Source: Schoenoplectus triqueter
Taxonomy: Eukaryota; Streptophyta; Magnoliopsida; Poales; Cyperaceae
NCBI GenBank assembly: GCA_964058805.1
Contig: CAXKVV010001092.1
Location: forward strand, 1 to 26,421
Direction of reading: 5' to 3'
DNA length: 26,421 bases
The notes under the pieces: model-generated
Seen by the model: the letters and a program-made list of their open reading frames with translations, nothing else
What the model was told of the DNA's origin: nothing
Databases searched by the model: none
Shown here: positions 1 to 8,282 of the stretch, piece by piece
How the letters are laid out: every line of letters starts with the position of its first letter
Numbering within the stretch: position 1 is the first letter of the stretch
Program-made: the position numbers and the translations under genes

Positions 1-969
1 TGCGAGTTCGTGGTCTCACCAATTTAAAACTTATGAAATTCAACTAAGCCCTCAAACAATCTCTTGTGACCATGGAGAAGGTGTTTGAAGTGTCAATTTG
101 ATCAATTATGGCTCGGATTGCTCAATTTCATTTTTGGATTGGAAACTTCCTCTTGAGTTTTCTTCCAAACCGCTCAACCATTTTGCAAGTTCTTTATCTC
201 ATTGTGTTCTCCTCTCCGTGCTCTTTCCAACGGTATATAATATGTGGGTTTTCATCGCACGGGAGCACCATCACCATTTTTGAATTTTACACCATGGAGA
301 GGCTCGGTACTGTAGCAGCTCGGGACTGTAGCAATGCTCATTTTCAAATTTAGCCCCTCTCCATTTTGATTTTTAATTGGAGCCCTTCATTTGCTGATTT
401 TATTATTTCTCCTTTGCTTTTAAATTGTTTCTCAAATATCCCTTTTGTCCAAATTGCACCAAAATTTGCTCAAAAACTCCTTGAAATATAACAAAATTTA
501 TGGTAATTTTTATTTACCATTTTCCCCCTTGGTCAAGCATCAATTAATTTTTAACGCTTGATTAATTAATTTTTTTATTATATTAATCGATAATTTGGAA
601 TTTCCTTGACTTCCGTAACTCCAAAAATATCAAGTAATATATGAAAATTCTCAGAATTTTATGGAGAATTTTATTTTACCATAAAATTTGAGTTTTGAGA
701 TTTTAGGTTTCGAAGAGGTTTTCGATTTGAATTTGTAGAGCTTCGGCATTTAATTCTTTTCTTAGGAATTTTGACTTTTGAGCATTTCACTGAATTCTTC
801 TTTTTTCGTGGTGCTTCTGGACTTGCATTAAGTCTCTTCGGGCTTTTAAAATTTCTCCTTGAATTTTAAATATTTTATCCAAGTTACTTTTTTTAATTCC
901 CCGAATTTTCAGGGGTAAACAAATACATACAATGATAATAAAAAAATATATAAATAATAATAAAAAAAA
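1..969. other. Unclassified AT-rich noncoding sequence
   Basis: No supportable gene is seen. Short frames near 98-353 have no recognisable domain and overlap one another in two phases. The stretch is AT-rich, especially after 480, with long T and A runs. A plus-strand tract at 231-242 (CGGTATATAATA) could be a TATA-like site. The pair of GCAGCTCGGGACTGTAGCA-like words near 310-335 looks repeat-derived. It is probably an old fragment of another transposon, but nothing shows which. LTR A begins at its right end. Confidence 0.4.
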
Positions 970-1200
970 TGAGGAATCGTTATAACAATTTGGTGAGTCG
1001 TCATACGACTTTATCAGAACGTTGAACAATTTACAAAACGTTGACAATGATTTGACTATGCTCTGACAAGTCAACACATTTTGAGGAATCGTTGTGACGA
1101 TTCCCTTAATCGTTACACGGTTCATTATATCGTTGTAACGTTTCACAAAGTGCTGGTAACAATTTGACCTTCATTGACCAGCTCCCTGATAAGTCTGATA
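970..1200. repeat. AATCGTT palindrome tandem block of LTR A (two units)
   Basis: Two units of about 110 bases (about 972-1085 and 1086-1200). Each contains imperfect palindromes of the type GAATCGTT-RT-AACGATTC, followed by a CTCTGACAAGTCAACA-like or GACCAGCTCCCTGATAAGTC tail. The clearest palindrome is at 1085-1104, GAATCGTTGTGACGATTC. LTR B has three such units and LTR C has the remains of one to two, so the block expands and contracts like a minisatellite. The inverted CGTT/AACG cores could be protein-binding sites, for example MYB-like, but that is inference. Confidence 0.6.
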
Positions 1201-1713
1201 TTCTTCTGAAATATTATAACGATATGCTGAGGCGTTGTAACGATTAATAAGGTGGTGACACAACTTGTTGATTGCTGATAAGTCACAACAATATGGTAGA
1301 TTCTGAAATGGCTTGTTTTGTGATTTGCCCCTTTTGATAAACTTGTTTCAACATTAGACCAGCCGTGAGCCCCGAGTTTAATTTTGTACACAAGATAACA
1401 CTGAATCTGGAAATCAGTTGAATATTCAGAACCCATGATTTAGAGGTGCTCAAACATGCTCACATAAGATGATGAGGAGTAATACAATGATTTGTGCACA
1501 AGTAATGCAACATCCAGTATAGTCAATTGAGACAAGAACATCTCGACGTACGTCAGAGAATGACTAAGATTATGACAACAACACAAAAGGGAGAGCATCG
1601 TGGTGTCCGAGGAGATGATATCATGATGGCCCTATGTCGTGAATAAGTAGTTCACGACCAAACAAGCTAGTAAGACTCAACCACCTCGTTAATGAGTTTT
1701 GTCTTCTAGTCTG

Positions 1714-1747
1714 GAGGATCGAATCGTTCTATAGTAGATTCATCCTC
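1714..1747 (+). repeat. CTGTAGTA-loop hairpin, LTR A 5' cluster (one unit)
   Basis: Left arm GAGGAT-C-GAAT (1714-1724), loop ending in CTATAGTAG, right arm ATTCATCCTC (1738-1747). The arms pair over 10 bp with one bulged C after the sixth base. The matching hairpin in LTR B (10539-10572) has the same stem but a bulged T. LTR B adds a second unit here and LTR C has three. Confidence 0.65.
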
Positions 1748-1750
1748 AAC

Positions 1751-1835
1751 GTCAAGCTGGCTTAGTGCTTCAGGTTTGACCTTGTGTGCAGTTGTGTTCC
1801 TAGGTTTATGGGTCCGCTTAGTGCCTAGAATCCAT
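1751..1835 (+). repeat. TTAGTGCTT-loop hairpins of LTR A
   Basis: Two stem-loops share a second loop type. 1751-1780 pairs GTCAAGC with GTTTGAC around GGCTTAGTGCTTCAG. 1808-1835 pairs ATGGGT with AATCCAT-type sequence around CCGCTTAGTGCC. A weaker relative sits at about 1907-1930 (CAAC..CGGCTTAGTGCTTCGA..GTTG). The second hairpin has counterparts in LTRs B and C where its fourth pair changes from G-C to G-T to A-T. Confidence 0.55.
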
Positions 1836-1959
1836 GATCTAGAAGAGAAGAGAGAAGTACCATGTGGGCCATATCCGCCCTTCTCCTGATTCACCAACCT
1901 CAAGATCAACCGGCTTAGTGCTTCGAGTTGTATTTTGTGTGATTGGTCGTTGACTAGTT

Positions 1960-2123
1960 AAGATTGAACCGTTCTGTAGTAGGTTTATCTTCTAGATCAA
2001 CTGAGGTCGAGTCGTTCTGTAGTAGACTAACCTCGAACCCCTCCGTAGAGATTAATCTGATCTGTAGTAAGGTTATCTCTCGGGGCGGTAAAGACTGAAC
2101 CGATCTGTAGTAGGTTCGTCTTT
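1960..2123 (+). repeat. CTGTAGTA-loop hairpin array, LTR A 3' cluster (four units)
   Basis: Four consecutive hairpins: 1960-1991 (AAGAT-T-GAACC with GGTTTATCTT), 2003-2034 (GAGGT-CG-AGTC with GACTAACCTC), 2047-2080 (AGAGAT-T-AATC with GGTTATCTCT) and 2090-2123 (AAAGAC-T-GAACC with GGTTCGTCTTT). The loop is (G)(A/T)TCTGTAGTA in nearly all of them. Stem sequences differ between units yet remain complementary, and an unpaired base sits at about the same height. The fourth hairpin has an 11-bp stem whose C-G pair (AAAGAC/GTCTTT) is T-A in the LTR B counterpart (AAAGAT/ATCTTT), which is a compensatory change. Confidence 0.7.
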
Positions 2124-2494
2124 CATTCCATATCTCACTGGATCAATCTTTTGGCAAATCCAGGATGCCCTAATGATCCCCGATCATGAGGGTACACGAC
2201 CACTTGACCATTATTTAGCTATACTATTTACTTCCCCCTTTCAAGATCTAGAGGTGCCTCGAGGTTAACAGCCCGGGATAATTAACAGTGGGGGCTTGCG
2301 CCCATCGGAATCTATAAGAATTTACAATCACTTAAAACCCCCTAAATGTGCATTCCCACAAGTCTAAAGACGGCGGCACCAGCCGGCGTCGACACCAAGA
2401 AAGTGCACGTTAAGGAGGGATCTCCGTGTCCTTCTTCCGCATCCCATCGCCAACCGATCCCGGCGGTGCGAAGCGCGTGAAAAAGGGTCTCACA

Positions 2495-2592
2495 ACAATA
2501 TAAACAATCAAGCTGACGGAGTCAGGAATCAAAGGGATCACGTCGGCAACAGTGAAGATCCACCACTGGGCGGAGCTGGTGAAGGGCAGTTC
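2495..2592 (+). other. Leader between LTR A and gag
   Basis: About 100 bases follow the LTR end. The gag frame is open through it without a stop back to near the LTR, encoding a Gly/Pro-rich stretch just before the first methionine (..PPLGGAGEGQF). The true gag start may therefore lie upstream of 2593 and may have been lost. No TGG-initial primer-binding site is recognisable, so the expected site is degenerate or absent. Confidence 0.4.
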
Positions 2593-3931
2593 ATGCCAAG
2601 AATGCTGCTGGACTACGCAGCACGACGAGTCACTAATGCAAGGGGCCCGATCAGACTTCCCCATCTAACCGAAGAACCCTCCAGTTATGGTGTGAGCACC
2701 ATCAGTATCCTACAAAACAACTGCTACCACGGGTTGGAACACGAAGACCCACACGATCACATCCAAACTTTTCTTCAATGTCTAAGAGCGGTCCGGCCGA
2801 ACGGAGCTTCCAAAGACTATATCAAGTTAGCTCTTTTCTTATTTACCGTGAAAGACAGAGCCAAGAAATGACTTAACTCACTTTTCAGAGACTCAGTTGG
2901 TACCTATGCCAACCTCTCTAATCTAATTTTGAGTAAATTCTTTCCTCATAAAAGGACCGCTAAGATTAGGGCGTAAATCTTGACATTTAGGCAAGCTGCC
3001 GATGAGTCTATGAGTGAGGTATGGGAAAGGTATAGAGAATTGTTGAACTTGTGTCCCCACCACAACATCCTAGACTGGATAATTGTGGAAGACTTTTACG
3101 AAAGCCTAACAAATAGTAATCGCATGCTAGTCAACTCTGCGGTGGGTGGCAACTTCATGCAAATGGAGTCCGACGAAGCACTGAGGCTCTTTGACCGGCT
3201 AGCCACACGGGAGCAATGAATGGATCATGACCGCTGAAAAGGAGGTGACAGTGGCGGAAGAATTGAACTTGATCAATTCTCGACACTCTCAGCCAGGATT
3301 GACGCCCTATAGAAGCAACTCCAGCAGAGCCGGCAAATGAAGGTAGTTGAACAGTTTCAACCGGTGTCTTACGACCTCTGCGGAGATGAAGGACATAGTT
3401 ATCAGGAGTGTCCGCTGAAACAGCCTGATGAAGGGGCGTAACAGGTTAACTCTGTCAACAACGAACCTCCATTTATGACAAGTCTACCATACAAACTCTA
3501 TCCGAAGGATTCACCTGAGTTCCAGAAATGAGTTTAGGGACGAAAAAGGTTCATAGAATTACGGCAACTATAACTAGAACTCATATCAAAATAACCAAAG
3601 GATCCGACAGTTCTTACAAGCTTTTGAAAATAGTAACTGTAACTTCTACCAAAATACTTATTTCCCGAACCAGGGCAATAAGCCTCAGTTTAACCAACAG
3701 AGACCCCCATATGTTGTCCCAGCCTTGACTGAGTTCATGAAAGACCAAGAGAAAATGAATCAAGTTATGTTGGAACATATGTAAGCCATCAACGCTAAGC
3801 TTGCCAAGCTGAATGCAAGAGAGGTTGGGAATGAAAACCCCAACAATGCATCTACTTCCATAGACCGAGACAAACTTCCCAGCAAACTTGAGACCAACTC
3901 AAATGCCTTAAGGGTTCCACCAAAGAACTGA
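2593..3931 (+). pseudogene. gag: Decayed Ty3/gypsy gag (Retrotrans_gag plus zinc knuckle), no pol follows
   Basis: The frame shows the core of the plant Athila/Tat gag. In order: a MLLDYAA-type start, HEDPHDHIQTFLQ, IKLALFLFTVKDRAK, NSL, LSKFFPHKRTAKIR, TFRQAADESMSEVWERYREL, LCPHHNILDW, FYESL and NSAVGGN. One zinc knuckle lies at 3370-3411 (LCGDEGHSYQEC). Its first cysteine position is Tyr (TAC), so the CCHC set is broken. In-frame stops at 2869-2871 (TGA), 2974-2976 (TAA), 3217-3219 (TGA) and later interrupt the frame. Two of these replace a conserved Trp (TGG to TGA). A one-base shift between about 3420 and 3527 moves the C-terminal Asn/Gln-rich part into another frame, where it ends at TGA 3929-3931 after RVPPKN. 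No protease, RT, RNase H or integrase follows. In life Gag forms the capsid of the retrotransposon particle. Here it is a relic of a gag-only derivative. Confidence 0.9.
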
Positions 3932-3940
3932 AGTAAGAAG

Positions 3941-4135
3941 GATTGAGCTTGAGAACTAAAATAAAGCGCTTCTTGGGAGGCAACCCAAGTAATTTCTTAG
4001 TTTTTCTGACGTCTTGGAGAGCAATGAAGTCCGACAGATCTCCGGTTTAGTTTTAAGATTTTTAAAGTTAGCACAGTAGGGTCGAGCTTGAGACCTAAAA
4101 TAAAATATTTCTTAGGAGGCAACCTAAGTGACTCT
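3941..4135 (+). repeat. Duplicated GAGCTTGAGA...GGAGGCAACC hairpin module
   Basis: Two modules 139 bases apart start with GAGCTTGAGAMCTAAAATAAA (3945 and 4084) and end in a stem-loop. The first is CTTGGG-AGGCAA-CCCAAG (3972-3989). The second is CTTAGG-AGGCAA-CCTAAG (4111-4128). The loop is identical, and the fourth pair changed from G-C to A-T on both sides, so pairing is kept. From memory, a TTGGGAGGCAACCCAA motif is common downstream of the polyprotein in Athila/Tat-type elements, which fits the place directly after the gag stop. Its role is unknown; packaging or 3'-end functions are possible. Confidence 0.65.
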
Positions 4136-4158
4136 TTTTTGAAGACATAAATAATACT

Positions 4159-5706
4159 GTCATCTGAAAGCGGGAGCCCGTCTCCAATCGAAAAAGATGC
4201 GAATAGCACCATCCAAGACCCTCGAGATCAACTCCCAAAGACTCAGGGAGAAAAAGGAAGGTAGGCACATTCTGATCTAAGGCAAACTGATGCGCACACA
4301 TGTGCGGAGAATAAGGCTCTCTGAAAGCATAATCACCGATGCGGAGTGGTAAGAATCTGTCACGAAGGCTGATGAAATAATCCAAGACATCCGGCTGACC
4401 TTTGAGAGGGGTAGAATACCTAGAAGAGGGCGTCGCATCAATCAAGAATCTGTAAGTGGCCCTAGCTAAGTGATGAGCAGCTAATATGGCGCGATCTAGT
4501 CTCAGATGATCATGGCTATGATAAAACCTGAAGCGAGCGTCCTCCGGAGTCAGAGAGGTAGGATCTGTACCGGCTAAGTCACCCAGGATAGGCAAGCTGG
4601 CCCTCAAATCTGATGATAAAGATGATGATATACACTAGACCAATACATGTGTCGCCACCCGCTAATGAAGTGCCAAGGCACCAGCTCCCTACAACGAGAA
4701 GGATCGCGTGAAGAAGTCAAACCCCGCAAGCTCCTGTAAACATTGGCTAAGACTGGCACGGCCAAGGAGGCTCTCTCACCGCGAGCAATCCGACTTGCCA
4801 TCACAAACACTGAAGGGCGGATGGTGCGAGCTCCCGAGCTAGGGAGTAGAAAGAAGCAGATCCACTAAGAGAGAAAAGTTGTCAAATAAGCCTCTCGACC
4901 AATATCATGTGAGCATAAGGTGTCCTGCGGAAGAGCGGGCGCATCGCAATAAAGATCAGGGCGCCCAGTGTTGAGAGGGTCGCGGGTGGAAGCATAGCAC
5001 TCAGGATGAGAACGCAAACGATCAGTGAAATAAGAAATCTGAAATCTGAAAGGGACGGAAGAATGATGTCCCCTCAACTGATCATAAATCCTGTAAACCC
5101 CTCGAAGAGAAGCCGGGTGTAGGGAAGAGTCCCTCAAGTCATCATCTGATAACAAAAACTCATCATAGTAATGACCAAATACAAGCAAGCTAGTCAACTG
5201 ACGGATCTCCCATAGTGTAGGGGTCAACTCCCGATCATCAATGAAGAGGGTGTTGGTGGAATAGTTTCACCGCTCACAGAAGGCACGAAGCCAAGGTGTG
5301 TCAATGTGATACCGAAATATCAACAAGAAAATATAGCTATATACACCCGAACTGCAAAGAATCTCTCTCTCCCGCATAAGGATGTAGCGGGTCCAATCCA
5401 ACTGATGGCCATGATATCTGAGTGGAAGGCTGAAGTCAGTACCGGTCCAACAAGAGGCCTCTTCATCAATTATCTCCTTGCCAAGGAGATGAGTGAGTGG
5501 TGCCGCGGCTGAAAGATCCCGAGGCAGTAAGGGCGTAATATTGTGAGGCTGCTCATCGTGAAAAATCAAACAACCAGCCCGAAGATATACGAAAGTACCA
5601 CGTGTAACCCTAACCGTGGGCGTCCAGTCTTCAGGATCCTCGTAGAGAGAGAGATAGTGACTCCGACGACGCCTAGGAATCGTGCCATATGGAGAGATGG
5701 CCGAAT
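4159..5706 (-). pseudogene. Antisense PMD (plant mobile domain) gene, copy 1, exon 2 relic
   Basis: On the minus strand from 5706 down runs a plant mobile domain (PF10536-type): SHYLSLYEDPEDWTP, LDWTRYIL, a YHIDTPWLRAFCER block, NYSTNTLFIDDRELTPTLWEI, YRIYDQLRG, VPWHF, and late PMD signature YSPHMCAHQFALDQNVP. The exon starts after a pyrimidine-rich tract ending TTCTAG, a good 3' splice site (intron from 5707 up) that the second copy shares. Defects: TGA at 5267-5269 replacing Trp, TAG at 4865-4867, and a one-base deletion near 4628. Similarity to copy 2 stops near 4159, so the last part of the domain and all 3' exons are lost. PMD proteins of the MAIN/MAIL group act in plant nuclei, and PMDs also occur as extra, often antisense, frames in Ty3/gypsy elements. 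The location between gag and LTR B fits the second case. Confidence 0.8.
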
Positions 5707-6340
5707 CTAGAATAAAGATGGTAAACTCAACAACAAAAAGGGGAGAGAAAAGAAAGAAAGAAGGAAAAGGCGTGGCGAATATGCGCACCAAATCAGGCCC
5801 TTTAATTTTCTAAAATCTTCATGACCCGCTTTGGTGGGTGGCTCTTTGTTTACCCTTAAAAATTTCAAGGATGAAGCAACTAGACAATTAAGGATAAATA
5901 TCAATTATCAGCAATAAATCATAAGAAAGAGGAGAGAAAGGCAAGAATAGAGGGTCCACCAGTCAGGAGAAGTCGATGCTGAACCCCGAAAATAGTTTAT
6001 TTGTCCCACAAGGAAATCCTGGACAAAGGGCCGAAAGTATAAAAGCACTGCCACCTCCTATTCATTCGAGTTGGGTGACCCTCAGGAGATTCAGGGGAGA
6101 AAAATCTCCTGATAGGTCATCCATTTAAATATTGTTCACTGACAGGTGGGTCCCACACCTTAATAATAGACATCAAGGAAGTCAAGATCAAACCCTAGAT
6201 ATTAATCTTCAAAGCAAACCCTATGAGCTGAACCAATACAATCCCTATACAACAAGGAACAGTGTCAATGCCAAGCCAGTATTTTGATACAACCAATCAC
6301 AATAAATCTCAATGTGATTTTGCTTTCAAGGCCGACCAGG

Positions 6341-6545
6341 TGCCAAAACTGTGAGCAACCACCTGATCAAACCATGATTTGTGTCAATTGTTGACAAGTA
6401 ATCAACTTTTGACCAAATCACCTTCATAAAAATGGATTGAAAGTCAATTTTATAAGATTGATCAAGTGTCAAAGCTGTGAGCAACTATCTGATCAAGTCT
6501 AGATTGTATCAATTGTTGATAAGTAATCAGCTTTTGATTAAATCA
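6341..6545 (+). repeat. Tandem duplication, 126-bp period
   Basis: The block with GTGAGCAACCACCTGATCAA and TGTCAATTGTTGACAAGTAA starting at about 6341 recurs from about 6467 with GTGAGCAACTATCTGATCAA and TATCAATTGTTGATAAGTAA. The core GTGAGC is at 6351 and 6477, giving a 126-base period. Each copy also contains the small palindrome TCAATTGTTGA, varied to TCAATTGTTGA/TAAG in the second. Confidence 0.7.
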
Positions 6546-6894
6546 AACCCTAATGAACATCAGTATTGGTGTTAATTGGGGGGAGTTTCTGCAAAGAGAG
6601 TTTATTTGGCAGAGACACTAAGCTACAACTGTGAGAAACTAGGGATTAATTCCAAAGGAAAAAGGATTTTCTTGACAAATAAATTTTAATGCAAGGAGGC
6701 AGGGGAAAAATGGAATTTAAAATTATAAGGGTGATAATTATGAATTTAGGGATTTTTGATAAAAATTTAATGATTTTTGGACTAGTGGAGCTATTAAAAT
6801 AAATTCAAAGAAGATAAAACAGATTAAATAGGCAGATCAAAGGGCTGAGATTTGATCAAGACCTCTCTGGGTACAACTTGGGGACCCAAAGAAG

Positions 6895-7110
6895 CTCCCA
6901 ACCTGTGCCACGTGGCACCCTCCTATTGGTCCATGTCAGCAAGTGGACCCCACCCAGGTACAAGTCATCTGACAAGTGGGTCCCACCACAGTGCCACATG
7001 ACAATCAACCAGTATGCCACCTCATTCAGACTATGTCACATGGCATCTCATTACAGTGCTACTTCATTCAGTTTGTGCCACATGGCATTACACTACAGAG
7101 CCAACTCAAC
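6895..7110 (+). repeat. GCCACATGGCA-rich degenerate tandem repeat
   Basis: Repeated words TGCCACGTGGCA, GTGCCACATGACA, TGTCACATGGCA and TGCCACATGGCA occur here. Two clear units with a 42-base period start at 7021 and 7063 (CTCATTCAGA / TTCATTCAGT). A 90-codon frame over this block is a by-product of the repetition. The CACGTG core at 6910 is a G-box sequence, but no gene start is near enough to make a regulatory claim. Confidence 0.5.
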
Positions 7111-7364
7111 AACTATTAACCAGATCATTATTGCTAAGGGAGGTATTTAACTTGACAGCCAATCACAATATGCCAACTCAGCTCAATTAACTCTAATCTA
7201 TGAACTAATCAATTGATAATTACCCCTATGAGCCTAAGTACACAGAGCCTACAAGTAGGGTCAATTAGTCAGGTTTATGAGTCTATGGCACACAAGCAAA
7301 TAGCAAGCCAAGTCTATCCAGATCCACTGGCTGGAATTTAAATGAGAGAGAAGAATACGTGCAC

Positions 7365-7512
7365 CTGGCGCTTGAAGGCTCTCTCTTTGTGCCCTTCTCT
7401 TCCTCTTCTTTGGCTCACATGTGCCAGGAATAGCTACACTAGAAGATACCTCTTCCTTCTTCCCTCTCCTTCTCTTCTTCTTCCCGATCAGTTTTACTAC
7501 TAATGGCGCCAT
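7365..7512 (-). CDS. Probable exon 1 of antisense PMD gene, with two basic NLS-like clusters
   Basis: The minus-strand ATG at 7512-7510 opens a frame beginning MAPLVVKLIGKKKRRRGKK, with a second basic cluster EPKKRKRRAQRE. It reaches a donor-like CCAG/GTGCAC at 7365/7364. The coding length is 148 bases, ending one base into a codon. The exon 2 acceptor at 5706 requires exactly that phase, and four of the five downstream junctions in copy 2 are also phase 1. Lys/Arg clusters of this kind are typical nuclear-localisation signals, which suits a PMD protein. A minus-strand TATA box lies about 510 bases upstream (8024-8031). An alternative is a terminal frame of the unspliced 84-codon reading frame 7261-7515, with no link to the PMD exon. 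Copy 2 cannot test this because it breaks off inside the intron. Confidence 0.4.
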
Positions 7513-8023
7513 CAATGGAGATCAAGCAAAGCGCACAACTTCAGATCAATTACTTCTAGCCCTGACTACTCTATGCAAAGGAGAGAAGGTATGTAAAATT
7601 AGATTTTGAAATAATACAGTGAAAGGAAAGATATGACAGAGAGAAGCATCTCGATCCAAAATTTGAAACTTGCAAATTGAAGCTTGAAACTTAAAATTGA
7701 TGGCTGAGAGAGCTTCCTAAGCCTGAGGCGATGATGTTAGAACAAGAATTAGGAAGATGTGAATGTTGGATATGAGAGATACACCAATCCACCTCTCGGT
7801 CTAGAAATAGGATGATCTAACACTATGCTAGAGTTGACAAATCGACAAAGAAGATGCACAGAGAGTTGCCTAACTCCAAATGGGTGAGATTGAAGCTTTG
7901 AGATGTAAGGAATGATCAAGGGATCAAGGAGAAAGGCTGAGCCTTAGTTATAGGCTTGTAATGAAGAAAAAGATGTAAATTAGATCAATTCTGTAAAATA
8001 GAGCTAAAGGAGCATATGAGCAG
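7513..8023 (-). other. Putative 5' leader of the antisense PMD gene
   Basis: The stretch lies between the minus-strand TATA box and the candidate ATG. No gene-like frame is present on either strand. It is moderately AT-rich and, read on the minus strand, pyrimidine-rich in parts. A plus-strand GAGAAG/GTATGT at 7584-7594 resembles a splice donor but belongs to no gene I can support. Confidence 0.3.
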
Positions 8024-8031
8024 TTTATATA
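8024..8031 (-). promoter_or_regulatory. Minus-strand TATA box (TATATAAA)
   Basis: On the minus strand the sequence is GCCTATATAAACTG, matching the plant TATA consensus. Transcription would start near 7995 and run leftward toward the candidate exon 1 at 7512. A near-identical box, CTCCTATATAAACTC, sits on the opposite strand 250 bases away, so the pair forms a divergent arrangement. Confidence 0.45.
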
Positions 8032-8040
8032 GGCTTAGTT

Positions 8041-8080
8041 GAAGGTCTAGAAGGGTCCAGAAGGGGCTAGAAGAGCTTGA
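8041..8080 (+). repeat. 10-bp-phased GAAG array between the divergent TATA boxes
   Basis: GAAG occurs at 8041, 8050, 8060 and 8070 in units such as GAAGGTCTA, GAAGGGTCCA, GAAGGGGCTA and GAAGAGCTT. The spacing is about one helical turn, so the motifs lie on one face of the DNA. GAA blocks with CT/TCC between them resemble a degenerate heat-shock element, but the alternating TTC half-sites are imperfect. It lies just upstream of the leftward TATA box. Confidence 0.4.
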
Positions 8081-8282
8081 GGAAGTGTGAGAGCCGATCA
8101 GTGGTAAATCAGCAAATAAATGGAAAGCATAACAACCTCCAGGAAGTTACACATAACTTTCGCAACTGAGAACTTGGCTTAGTGAACCATAAGGTGTAAA
8201 AGAAGCAACTTGAGTGAGTGAAATAATGCACCAAGTTCAATTGAATTGAGAGAGTCAAATTTGGTCAAACCAGCCCAACTCC

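Larger units (their letters stand above)
970..2494 (+). repeat. LTR A, 5' LTR of a nonautonomous Ty3/gypsy-type element
   Basis: One of three diverged copies of the same repeat (others at 9708-11366 and 11367-12875). The copies share their whole order of motifs: AATCGTT palindromes, a block with CCCCGAGTTTAATTTT, hairpin arrays, GGGGGCTTGCGCCCATCGG, and GGAGGGATCTCCGTGTCC. All three lose similarity immediately after a common end, CTCACA here and CGCACA in the others, as expected of an LTR 3' end (..CA). The left edge is less certain: homology with LTR B starts near TGAGGAATCG at 970, after an AT-rich tract. A gag frame begins about 100 bases after the right end, so this reads as the 5' LTR in plus orientation. 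I found no convincing primer-binding site. By eye, divergence from LTR B is roughly 15 percent, so the insertion is old. Confidence 0.7.
5707..7364 (-). other. Probable intron 1 of antisense PMD gene copy 1
   Basis: 1658 bases without a coding signal lie between the exon 2 acceptor (5707) and a plausible exon 1 donor (CCAG/GTGCAC, read on the minus strand at 7365/7364). On the minus strand the part next to exon 2 is a long pyrimidine tract (5735-5770), as expected at a 3' splice site. Read on the plus strand there is a purine run at 5923-5945 (AAGAAAGAGGAGAGAAAGG) that could instead be a polypurine tract, and GTATAAAAG at 6038-6046. The stretch also holds two tandem duplications listed separately. 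The intron reading is inference; it may contain unrelated inserted sequence. Confidence 0.4.

Noticed and set aside
98..353. Two plus-strand frames of 61 and 81 codons
   Set aside because: They overlap in different phases, have no motifs, and lie in AT-rich DNA without gene signals.
787..1436. Two minus-strand frames (119 and 97 codons) in LTR A
   Set aside because: No domain, they follow the palindromic repeats, and the matching part of LTR B does not keep comparable frames.
1714..2123. CRISPR-like array
   Set aside because: Units are self-complementary with conserved loops and variable stems, spacing is irregular, and the context is a plant LTR.
2410..2664. 84-codon minus-strand frame across the LTR end and gag start
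   Set aside because: Antisense shadow of the LTR end and gag leader.
5306..5512. 68-codon plus-strand frame
   Set aside because: Shadow of the minus-strand PMD exon.
6878..7150. 90-codon plus-strand frame
   Set aside because: Produced by the GCCACATGGCA tandem repeat; the repeated HMA/CHM pattern in the translation follows the DNA period.
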